Of a DNA stretch of 64,000 nt, positions 8,647 through 16,128 are shown in pieces. A program made the translations under genes and the position numbers. The notes beneath the pieces were generated by a model. The model was not told the DNA's origin. It searched no databases and saw nothing but the letters and a program-made list of their open reading frames with translations. Each line of letters begins with the position of its first letter. Within the stretch, counting starts at the first letter, position 1. This stretch comes from Lachnospiraceae bacterium (GTDB lineage Bacteria; Bacillota; Clostridia; Lachnospirales; Lachnospiraceae): the NCBI GenBank assembly GCA_015056795.1, contig SVFO01000002.1, positions 96,962 through 160,961 on the forward strand. Reading direction: 5' to 3'.

Positions 8647-9192
8647 TTAATCTTCACCTATCAGATGTACCGTTTGGTAGGCGTGTCCAGTTGCAGGCAG
8701 ATATTTATTTATGACATCCTTGGTTTTCAGCTTTAGGCTTGAGGTGCAGACGCATGGATGGCAGCCCACGTATTCTCCCGTCAGGACGTCCTCGTCAATG
8801 AGGAGCTGCACGGCATGGTCGTGGTCGTTCATGAGTCCCATGATGCTGACGGCGCCAGGCTCAATGTCGAGGTACTTTAGCATATCCTCGGGCTCTGCAA
8901 AGGAAAGCCTCGCCGAATTGATCTGGCTGGAGAGCTCCTTGGTCTTGAATTTCTTATCTCCAGGCATCATCAAGAGATAAAACTTCGTCTTCTGTCTGTT
9001 ACAAAGAAATAAATTTTTACAAATAATGACACCAAGCACGGCATCAATAACATTGCAGGCCTCCATGTTGTTCGCCGGCTCATGATCCGTGCGCTCATAT
9101 TCGATCCCCAATTGATCTAAAAAATCATAGGTTCTAATCTCTCTGGGAAGTCGCCCCTCTTCATTTTCAGGCCGACCATGAAATAGCTCCAT
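8647..9192 (-). CDS. proX: ProX-type prolyl-tRNA editing deacylase (YbaK/ProX family)
   Basis: This 181-aa single-domain protein matches the free-standing editing-domain family that clears mischarged Ala-tRNAPro. Indicators are the N-terminal YDFLDQLGIEYERTDHEPANNMEA, the lysine in CKNLFLCN, and GAVSIMGLMND before HPCVCTSSLKLKTKD near the C-terminus. The symbol follows the family and the exact amino acid edited is not shown by the sequence. AGGAGG lies 11 bases upstream of ATG. It is a single-gene unit between a terminator-like hairpin upstream and the response regulator gene downstream. Confidence 0.82.
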   Translation of the reverse strand: MELFHGRPENEEGRLPREIRTYDFLDQLGIEYERTDHEPANNMEACNVIDAVLGVIICKNLFLCNRQKTKFYLLMMPGDKKFKTKELSSQINSARLSFAEPEDMLKYLDIEPGAVSIMGLMNDHDHAVQLLIDEDVLTGEYVGCHPCVCTSSLKLKTKDVINKYLPATGHAYQTVHLIGED

Positions 9193-9226
9193 TTCCCTAT
9201 GTTCCTCCTGTTTTCAAGTATATGAA

Positions 9227-9263
9227 AATAGTCCGAGAATTCCTTACTAATCCTCGGACTATT
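9227..9263 (-). terminator. Hairpin downstream of the alcohol dehydrogenase gene
   Basis: A perfect 11-bp inverted repeat, AATAGTCCGAG (9227-9237) and CTCGGACTATT (9253-9263), encloses a 15-base loop. On the minus strand it follows the dehydrogenase stop by about 50 bases, and the stem ends in TATTTT. It fits an intrinsic terminator with a short T-run. It lies just upstream of the proX ribosome binding site. Confidence 0.6.
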
Positions 9264-9311
9264 ATAACATATACAATTATAAAATCTCAACCAGAAGAAC
9301 GCGAAAAACCA

Positions 9312-10487
9312 TTATACCATCATCTGATAAATCTTCACGCAATCTTCCTCAGTCAGGGTTACAAAACCAGAAATGGCACCCGTTCTTCCATCACCTCTGC
9401 AGAGCACCTGAACAAGCTTCGGAATATCCTCTTCCTTTGCGCCAAGCTCTTCAAAGTTCTTCGGCATGCCAATCGAAATCAGGAAATTCTGGAATGCCTT
9501 GATTCCTGCAAGTGCCGTTACCTCAGGATGCTCAAAGTCCATCTGACAGCCCCATACGCGAACGGCAACCTGTGCAAATCGCATTATGTTATGATTCATC
9601 ACATACTTGAATACTGCAGGCATCGTTACTGCAAGACCTGCACCATGCGCACAATCATACAATGCGGAAAGCTCGTGTTCAATATTATGGCTGTTCCAGT
9701 CCTGACTTCTGCCAACGCCGCAGGAATTGTTGTGTGCCATCATTCCAGCCCACATAATGTTTGCCCGTGCGTCATAATTATCAGGATTCTCAATGACTCT
9801 CGGCGTCTCATGAACCATGGTAAGCAGCAGTGCTTCGATTAATCTGTCCGTCACTTCGACTTCCTTCGAATTCGTCAAGTATCTCTCATAGAGATGTGCC
9901 ATAATGTCCGTTGCGCCTGCTGCCGTCTGATAAGCCGGAAGCGTCTGCGTCAATGCGGGATTCAAAATGCTAAACTTCGGACGAATCGCATTACCGCTGG
10001 CACCGCGCTTAAACATGCCTTCCTCCTTCGTGATAACGGAGTCAGGACTTCCCTCACTTCCAGCTGCGGCAATCGTCAGCACCGTACCTACGGGAAGAGC
10101 TGCCGTAATGGGCTTTCCGCTATAGAAATCCCAGAAATCGCCGTCGTAAATGGTTCCTGCCGCAATGGCCTTCGCAGAATCAATCGTGCTTCCGCCGCCC
10201 ACTGCAAGAATAAAATCTACGCCCTCCTTCTTGCAGAGCTCAATGCCTTCGTAAACTAGTCCGCTTCTAGGATTCGGCTTTACGCCGCCAAGCTCTACAA
10301 AAGGAATATCCGCTTCCGCCAAGGATGCCTTCACCCTATCAAGCAGACCTGAACGAACTACACTTCCACCGCCGTAATGAATCAGAACCTTGCTTCCGCC
10401 AAACTGCTTTACCAGCTTGCCAGCCTGCATCTCAGAATCCTTGCCAAAAGCAAAATAAGTCGGTGAATAAAAACTAAAATTCTCCAT
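9312..10487 (-). CDS. Iron-containing NADH-dependent alcohol (butanol) dehydrogenase
   Basis: This 391-aa member of the type III iron-dependent alcohol dehydrogenase family has an N-terminal dinucleotide-binding half with AVGGGSTIDSAKAIAAG. Its C-terminal metal-binding half has TDIMAHLYERY, HNIEHELSALYDCAHGAGLAV and the second His cluster. The sequence resembles the BdhA/YqhD branch that reduces aldehydes in fermentation. The ATG at 10487 has AGGAGG eight bases upstream; an in-frame ATG at 10559 has none and would add a Cys-rich tail not typical of the family. It is monocistronic, bounded by a terminator hairpin and an upstream gap with an inverted repeat. Confidence 0.9.
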   Translation of the reverse strand: MENFSFYSPTYFAFGKDSEMQAGKLVKQFGGSKVLIHYGGGSVVRSGLLDRVKASLAEADIPFVELGGVKPNPRSGLVYEGIELCKKEGVDFILAVGGGSTIDSAKAIAAGTIYDGDFWDFYSGKPITAALPVGTVLTIAAAGSEGSPDSVITKEEGMFKRGASGNAIRPKFSILNPALTQTLPAYQTAAGATDIMAHLYERYLTNSKEVEVTDRLIEALLLTMVHETPRVIENPDNYDARANIMWAGMMAHNNSCGVGRSQDWNSHNIEHELSALYDCAHGAGLAVTMPAVFKYVMNHNIMRFAQVAVRVWGCQMDFEHPEVTALAGIKAFQNFLISIGMPKNFEELGAKEEDIPKLVQVLCRGDGRTGAISGFVTLTEEDCVKIYQMMV

Positions 10488-10520
10488 ATTCTTTTCCTCC
10501 TGATCAAATCGCCTTGTGGT

Positions 10521-10551
10521 ATCATGCATTCCTACGCAAAAAATGCACGAT
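10521..10551. promoter_or_regulatory. Inverted repeat in the leader of the dehydrogenase gene
   Basis: ATCATGCATT (10521-10530) and AATGCACGAT (10542-10551) form an imperfect inverted repeat (9 of 10 positions) 33 bases before the dehydrogenase start. It could be an operator or a leader hairpin. Further upstream, a TATGAT sequence near 10580 is a possible -10, but no convincing -35 accompanies it. Confidence 0.3.
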
Positions 10552-10644
10552 GGTTTCAAATTCCAATGAATTACCTATATCATATCGTTTTCTTTAGAAA
10601 AAGAATAGTAAATAATTATGAAATTCTGCTTATTTTTTGTCGTG

Positions 10645-12732
10645 TTATTTTTTTAACCAGATTTGATCCGTGAGCTTATAGTTTTCATCCAAAGCCGGAA
10701 GGCTGACGGGAAGATTTCCCTTTACCTCCTCGTCTCCAAAGCAGGAGACGATCGCTGCCGCCAGATTTGGCGAATAGGCGCTTCCTTCTCCACTCTCGGG
10801 AAGAATTGCCCTCATGACGCTTGAACAGTACGCAAGCAAGATGGCATCTGCTTCCGTAAACCGTGCCGCATCATAAGGAAGCTGCGACGATATCACAATC
10901 ACCTGCTTTCCATCCGCATGACGCGCCTTTATGATCTCATCAAATACTGCGGTAGAAAATCCATCTCCCGTATTCGGATCCATGCAGGCTTCACTGTAAA
11001 CTCTGTTCACCAGAATCACGTGCGTAGCCTTCTTGGCCGCCTTAAGGCATTCCTCTCCATTGTCCTTGGTGTTTGCCATGACAATAATCTTATCATCCCC
11101 GAGCATCTGCTTCGCCAGCTCTCCATACCCCACGCGGCTCGCACAGCTGTCAGCGAAAAGGATCAAGGTCTCATCGCCCTCGTTCCATTTCAGCGGGAAT
11201 GCCTGATTCTCATTTTTCACTAGCGTCAGCGCTTTCACTGCAATGTCCCAGGCCTGCTCCCTGTGTTCCTTGCAGCCAACTGTTTTCAATGCCTTATCTA
11301 TCTTCTCCTGTGTCACGGAAAAATCTGTCTCTTCGAGAATTCCATATTTTTCCTTTAATGTCAAAATGCGGCGAACGGATTCCTCAATGCGAGCTTCATC
11401 AATCTTTCCTTCCTTGACAAGCTGGATCGTGAGGTCTACCCATTCATTCACCTGATCGAGTCCTACGGAATCATAAACCATGGGAAGCATCAGCATGTCT
11501 GCACCGGCATTGATCGCTTTAGAAAGAATGTCCTCTGTCGCAAAATTATCGGCGATTGCACCCATTTCCAGAGCATCCGTTACGACCACCCCCTCAAATC
11601 CCATGTCACCGCGAAGGATATCCGTCAAAATGACACGACTCATGGTCGCAGGCAAATAAACCTCCTCACCGGTCGATATGGAAACATAGGTCTCCTTTTC
11701 TATTTCAGGATATTGAATGTGCGCCGTCATGATCATGTCGGCACCGTTATCAATGGCCCCCTCATAAGGAACTAATTCAAACGACTTCAGCTCCTCGTAG
11801 GTCTTATAGATGCAGGGGAAACCCGTGTGACTATCCGTATTCGTGTCACCATGACCGGGAAAATGCTTCAATGTTGCAATCGTTCCCGTACTCCTTAAGC
11901 CCTCCATGAAGGCATCGCCAAAGCCCTGAACAATCCTCGGCGAATCAGAGAAGGAACGAACGCCTATGACGGGATTTTTTGCATTGTTATTGACATCAAG
12001 CACCGGAGCATAATCCATGTTAATGCCAAGAGCCTGAAGCTCCGTGCCATAGATCTTCGCCATTGCCTTGGCATTATCTGAATTGGCAGTAGCTGCGAGC
12101 GCCATGTTTCCGACGCCAGTCGTTCCAAATCCAATCCTGGCAACGCTTCCGCCTTCCTGATCTACCGCAACAAACAGCGGCACGCCTCCACCCTTTATGC
12201 TACTTGTCTGAAGATCCATGACAAGCCGAAGCGTCTGCTCTGCATTTTTGAAATTCTCGGCAAACAGGATCGTTCCACCAATGTGATTTTTTTGGATGCA
12301 CTCCCGGATCGTATCATTCAGCTCCGTCACGTTGACTCTCTCTGGTACTGCTGCAGACTCCTGACTCTCTACGGTTTTACCCGCGTCTGATGCAGTACCG
12401 CTCAGATCCTGCCAGACCCGGAAGGAAGCGACCATCATTTGCCCCACCTTCTCCTCCAGCGTCATCTGATTTAACAATTCCGTTACGGCGTCCTTATGCT
12501 CCGTATCCATCGCACCACTCTCCTCCGTGCCGCCTTCATCTGTATTTCTTTGCGTAGCATCACTTGATACAATGCTGCTTTCCATCGAACTGCCCTCCGC
12601 AGAAGACTCTTCAACATTGACTTTGCCACCACAGCCTGACAACATGCTAAGCACTAGCGCTACTCCAAGCATCCTTGCCATAACGGGCTTTACAACCTCT
12701 CGCATATTTCGATGCATTCCTCTCCATGCCAT
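10645..12732 (-). CDS. GH3 beta-N-acetylhexosaminidase lipoprotein
   Basis: This enzyme of about 695 aa is exported and lipid-anchored: the N-terminus has a hydrophobic stretch ending in the lipobox LSGC. The catalytic domain is glycoside hydrolase family 3 of the NagZ type. It carries KHFPGHGDTNTDSHTGFP, which contains the His/Asp pair found in N-acetylglucosaminidases, and VVVTDALEMGAI with the nucleophile Asp. A C-terminal GH3 accessory domain of about 200 residues follows, making it longer than Gram-negative NagZ. An acidic Ser-rich linker of about 60 residues separates anchor and enzyme. The ATG at 12732 is nine bases after GGAGG. A role in cell-wall or chitin-type sugar turnover outside the membrane is likely. 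Confidence 0.88.
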   Translation of the reverse strand: MAWRGMHRNMREVVKPVMARMLGVALVLSMLSGCGGKVNVEESSAEGSSMESSIVSSDATQRNTDEGGTEESGAMDTEHKDAVTELLNQMTLEEKVGQMMVASFRVWQDLSGTASDAGKTVESQESAAVPERVNVTELNDTIRECIQKNHIGGTILFAENFKNAEQTLRLVMDLQTSSIKGGGVPLFVAVDQEGGSVARIGFGTTGVGNMALAATANSDNAKAMAKIYGTELQALGINMDYAPVLDVNNNAKNPVIGVRSFSDSPRIVQGFGDAFMEGLRSTGTIATLKHFPGHGDTNTDSHTGFPCIYKTYEELKSFELVPYEGAIDNGADMIMTAHIQYPEIEKETYVSISTGEEVYLPATMSRVILTDILRGDMGFEGVVVTDALEMGAIADNFATEDILSKAINAGADMLMLPMVYDSVGLDQVNEWVDLTIQLVKEGKIDEARIEESVRRILTLKEKYGILEETDFSVTQEKIDKALKTVGCKEHREQAWDIAVKALTLVKNENQAFPLKWNEGDETLILFADSCASRVGYGELAKQMLGDDKIIVMANTKDNGEECLKAAKKATHVILVNRVYSEACMDPNTGDGFSTAVFDEIIKARHADGKQVIVISSQLPYDAARFTEADAILLAYCSSVMRAILPESGEGSAYSPNLAAAIVSCFGDEEVKGNLPVSLPALDENYKLTDQIWLKK

Positions 12733-12753
12733 ATTCAACATCCTCCTTCAGCT

Positions 12754-13812
12754 CTATTTTATGTATTTAGCATTAACATATTTTGTTGCTCTCGCTGTTC
12801 CAAGCTTCTTTACAGAACCATTCTTTACCATTTTCCCTAGCACGGCTTCAACAGTTGTTGGACTTACGTCTGGCAAGAATCCACATATCTCAGCCTTCGA
12901 AATGGGTAAAACACTATTGAGAACTGTCTGTTCAATTCTTTCTGTTTTTTTCAGCTTTTTGCCGTTGACCGTAGAGAACCTCTTATCCAGTTCCTTGTAG
13001 CATTTATACAGTGTAGAAAGAAAATTTTTCATAAATTCCGTATATGTATTTTCATTGCTATGCCAGCCAATAGATGAATCCTGAAGTGCACCGTAATAGT
13101 ATTCCTTCGAGAGATTTATCTGCTCTTCAAACGAAACATATTTCCCAATGTTAAATCCACTTTTATACATCAGCAAAAGTGTTAATAATCTCGAAACACG
13201 TCCATTACCATCCGCGAAAGGATGAATACACAAAAAATCTAATATGACACACGGAATCAATAATAGATTATTAATTTGAGAATTGTCCCTTGCGTCAATA
13301 TATGCCAGAATTAATTGCTCCATAGCTTCAGCAGTTTGTGATGCAGGAATTGGTGCAAAACGCACCCTTCTCCGTCCATATTCATCTATTTCAGCAATAA
13401 TATTATCATCCGTTTTATACTTTCCTGCCTGTTCATATCCTGCTACCTCCGTCATTACCTCATGTAAATGCAATATCGTTTGCTCACTTACGATCATTTG
13501 CTCATGAGAAGTATGTATTTCATCCAGTGCATTCCTATATCCGACAATTTCCATTTCGGTATGGTTCAAAGGAGCACTGTTTCCATCGACTATTTCCTTG
13601 ATACGTGCATCCGTAGTTATGATTCCTTCGATTGCATTAGATCCCTTGACGGATTGAATTCGCGCTATCTTTTCCAATTCAGTATAAACTATCTTGTTAT
13701 TTTTCCTTCTGCTCTCAGATATTGCATTCAAAGCTGAAATCGTTGACGTTAGATTAACAAGTTCTGCCGGCAATACTCCCTCTTTCAAAAATGAATAATC
13801 AAATACATGCAT
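12754..13812 (-). CDS. Fic-domain protein, self-inhibited class, with C-terminal winged helix
   Basis: This 352-aa protein contains the full Fic active site HPFADGNGRVSR, so AMP transfer from ATP to a target hydroxyl is expected from the family. An N-terminal inhibitory helix is visible as SNAIEG (the S-x-x-x-E-G motif), placing it in the intramolecularly inhibited class. The last 65 residues (TERIEQTVLNSVLPISKAE onward) look like a winged-helix DNA-binding domain. ATG at 13812 has AGGAGG six bases upstream. Its promoter is embedded in an inverted repeat (13826-13862), suggesting that the protein represses its own gene. It is separated by only about 20 bases from the GH3 gene. Confidence 0.9.
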   Translation of the reverse strand: MHVFDYSFLKEGVLPAELVNLTSTISALNAISESRRKNNKIVYTELEKIARIQSVKGSNAIEGIITTDARIKEIVDGNSAPLNHTEMEIVGYRNALDEIHTSHEQMIVSEQTILHLHEVMTEVAGYEQAGKYKTDDNIIAEIDEYGRRRVRFAPIPASQTAEAMEQLILAYIDARDNSQINNLLLIPCVILDFLCIHPFADGNGRVSRLLTLLLMYKSGFNIGKYVSFEEQINLSKEYYYGALQDSSIGWHSNENTYTEFMKNFLSTLYKCYKELDKRFSTVNGKKLKKTERIEQTVLNSVLPISKAEICGFLPDVSPTTVEAVLGKMVKNGSVKKLGTARATKYVNAKYIK

Positions 13813-13825
13813 ATCAACCCTCCTA

Positions 13826-13883
13826 CTATCTGCATATATTTTAACAAAAAATATGCAGATAGGCAACGCTTATCTGCATATTT
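13826..13883 (-). promoter_or_regulatory. Promoter overlapped by an operator for the fic gene
   Basis: A perfect 12-bp inverted repeat, CTATCTGCATAT (13826-13837) and ATATGCAGATAG (13851-13862), flanks 13 bases. A third half-site, TATCTGCATATTT, lies at 13871-13883. On the minus strand, TTGCCT (13861-13866) and TAAAAT (13838-13843) form a sigma-A type promoter with a 17-base spacer. The -10 lies between the operator arms and the -35 touches the outer arm. A repressor bound here would block transcription, and the winged-helix tail of the Fic protein is the obvious candidate. Confidence 0.75.
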
Positions 13884-13943
13884 ACAAGTAAAAAAATCTG
13901 TGACGGACTGGAACAGGAAATCAGGTAAATTATTTCCTCTGTA

Positions 13944-13963
13944 GCATCTGCCATTGCAGATGC
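13944..13963. terminator. Short hairpin downstream of the AEC transporter gene
   Basis: GCATCTGC (13944-13951) and GCAGATGC (13956-13963) form a perfect 8-bp stem with a 4-base loop, eleven bases after the transporter stop codon. It lacks a following T-run on the minus strand, so termination is possible but unproven. Confidence 0.4.
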
Positions 13964-13973
13964 CAATTCGTTT

Positions 13974-15002
13974 TTAGATGACCCCAAGGCTCCTAAGTAT
14001 AAACAGCCACAGTGTCAAGGAGAAGGAGCATCCAAAGGTGGTCAGCATGATCACGCTGCTACTTAGGGTTCCTTCATGCCCCATGCTCTTTGCCATAATA
14101 TAACAGCTCACGGTCGTTGCGCTTCCTAGCATCACGAGGATGGCGACAATTTGCTCCCCCGTAAAGCCCAGCGCCACGGCAATCGGCAAGAAGATGGCTG
14201 CCAGCGCGAAAAGCTTAATAAACGCTGCAACGAGTGCTGGTTTGATATCTCCGATAGCCTTTTTGAACTCAAAGGTTGCACCCATGGACATCAGGCCGAG
14301 TGGCGTTGCCAATGCTGAAATATTGGTAACAATCGTCTGGAAAATCTTGGGCTGCGGTATGCGAAGTAGCGACCACAAAAGACCTATGGCAATTCCCAGA
14401 ATAATGGGATTGGTAACGATGCCATACAAGGTCTTTTTAAGCAGGGCACTTTGTCCCTGCGAGGTTTTCCCTGCCATCGCTTCCTTACCAGCCATGTCTG
14501 ACTTTGCAAATTCATTTTCCGTAGACTTCTTTTTATCGCTATCGTCCGCCGTCAGCATCAGTACGATCACCGCAAAAATATTATATAAGGGTACGCTTCC
14601 AAGGATCATTAGCGGTCCCATGCCGCTTGCCGCATCACCATAGATGTTATGGATGAACGCGATTCCAAGGAGCGCCGCGCTACTGCGGTAGGAGCTCTGA
14701 ATAAACTCTCCCCGCTTCCCCCGATCCTTGACGACCACCTTCGAAAACAGCGCGATCACCGCGATGCTAACACTCGTCACGAGAAAGCAAAACAAAACGA
14801 ACTTTCCGTTCCAGGTTCCTGCGAAATCTTGACCTGCCAAATCCTTAAAAACTAACACCGGCAGCGCAATCTTGAACACAAATTTATTCATCCAGCCTGC
14901 CGCCTTCTCGTCAATCAGTCCAATCTTCCGAAATAGATACCCCAGCACCATCAACGCAAAAATCGGTGCCGTCGCATTTAAACTAAAAACTAAATTCTCC
15001 AT
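13974..15002 (-). CDS. AEC family (auxin efflux carrier/malate permease-like) transporter
   Basis: This 342-aa integral membrane protein has about ten hydrophobic segments, arranged as two halves of five around a charged central loop (residues 150-180). Family signs are LGYLFRKIGLIDEKAAGWMNKFVFKIALPVLVF at the N-terminus and TNPIILGIAIGLLW and ATPLGLMSMGATF in the second half. Bacterial AEC proteins move organic acids or amphipathic metabolites. The substrate is not visible. AAGGAAG precedes ATG at 15002. It stands alone between hairpin 13944-13963 and the upstream oxidoreductase gene. Confidence 0.86.
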   Translation of the reverse strand: MENLVFSLNATAPIFALMVLGYLFRKIGLIDEKAAGWMNKFVFKIALPVLVFKDLAGQDFAGTWNGKFVLFCFLVTSVSIAVIALFSKVVVKDRGKRGEFIQSSYRSSAALLGIAFIHNIYGDAASGMGPLMILGSVPLYNIFAVIVLMLTADDSDKKKSTENEFAKSDMAGKEAMAGKTSQGQSALLKKTLYGIVTNPIILGIAIGLLWSLLRIPQPKIFQTIVTNISALATPLGLMSMGATFEFKKAIGDIKPALVAAFIKLFALAAIFLPIAVALGFTGEQIVAILVMLGSATTVSCYIMAKSMGHEGTLSSSVIMLTTFGCSFSLTLWLFILRSLGVI

Positions 15003-15052
15003 ATGTCTTCCTTACTGTCAACCAACAAAGCTGTCCGCCGCGCTGGTATATT

Positions 15053-16042
15053 TTAGTACCCCATCTCTTTTAGCAGTTTGTCAATCAGCTCTGCATTTTT
15101 GATCGAGAATTCGGGCGTAATGTGAGGCGTCTCCCCGTTCAAAATGCATCTTCCGAGCTGCTCGACCTCCATACAATAATTGTGAGGTACAAATACGCTC
15201 TTTTCGATTACGCCATCCTGCGTGAAAATCTTGTAGGAAACATTACCCTCCTGATTATACTCCACGTCGGAACGAATGGAACCCTTTGTTCCATGAATGA
15301 AAAGTCTGTCATATCTGGAATTCGAATTCTCTCCCAGATTCATACCCACATTAAAGGAGGCCCTGATGCCACCAGGAAATCTGATCAGGCCAGCCGTCAA
15401 AAAGTCCACTCCAAGGGGCGTAAACTCCGCATTTGCCAAAACAAGATCGGGCTCCAAGCCTTTTCCCATTGCCTCAACCATGGTCAAAATCATGGTCGTG
15501 CAATAGCATCCAAGGTCATACATGGCACCGCCGCCAAACTCCTTGTGAAGTCTAAAATCCTCCTTGTAGCCCTGCGTAATGAACGCCGTATCAATATAAT
15601 TTATGTCGCCGATGATACCGCTCTTTACGGTCTCCTTCAGGCTCTCCACGTAAGGACTGTGCAGGTAAGCATACGCCTCCATCAGGAACTTCCCGCACTC
15701 TTTTGCCGTCTGGTACATTTCCCTGCTTTCTGCCGCATTCATCGCCATGGGCTTCTCACACAGCACATGCTTTCCCGCCTTTAGCGCTGCCTTCACCCAT
15801 TTCAAATGAATGTCATTAGGCAGTGGAATATAAACTGCCTGTACTTCCTCATCCTGCAGCAGCTCCTCATAGCTTCCGTAGGACTTTACAAATCCATACT
15901 GCTCCTGAAATGCCTTCGCCTTCTCCGCGCTTCTTCCTGCAATGGCGTAAAGCTCACAATTGTTGGCCTTCTTCATGCCTGGAATCATTCCCCATCTAGC
16001 TACGTTTGCCGTTCCTAAAATACCCCACTTAACCTTGTCCAT
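15053..16042 (-). CDS. Gfo/Idh/MocA family oxidoreductase
   Basis: This 329-aa NAD(P)-dependent dehydrogenase has a Rossmann N-terminus (KWGILGTANVARWGMIPGM), the strongly conserved CEKPMAMNAAE with the catalytic-region Lys-Pro, and a C-terminal substrate domain with GGGAMYDLGCYC. The family oxidises or epimerises sugars and inositols. Its neighbour is a GH2 glycosidase, so sugar metabolism is likely. The ATG at 16042 has AGGAG six bases upstream. A longer in-frame start at 16102 would add 20 residues that do not belong to the fold. Confidence 0.9.
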   Translation of the reverse strand: MDKVKWGILGTANVARWGMIPGMKKANNCELYAIAGRSAEKAKAFQEQYGFVKSYGSYEELLQDEEVQAVYIPLPNDIHLKWVKAALKAGKHVLCEKPMAMNAAESREMYQTAKECGKFLMEAYAYLHSPYVESLKETVKSGIIGDINYIDTAFITQGYKEDFRLHKEFGGGAMYDLGCYCTTMILTMVEAMGKGLEPDLVLANAEFTPLGVDFLTAGLIRFPGGIRASFNVGMNLGENSNSRYDRLFIHGTKGSIRSDVEYNQEGNVSYKIFTQDGVIEKSVFVPHNYCMEVEQLGRCILNGETPHITPEFSIKNAELIDKLLKEMGY

Positions 16043-16128
16043 ACCTGCTCCTTTCTGAAAAATAACGACTCCTGTTTTCTGCTTCCTTCCAACGAGTTCC
16101 AACTATAAAAAGCGTGATTACTTCTCAA

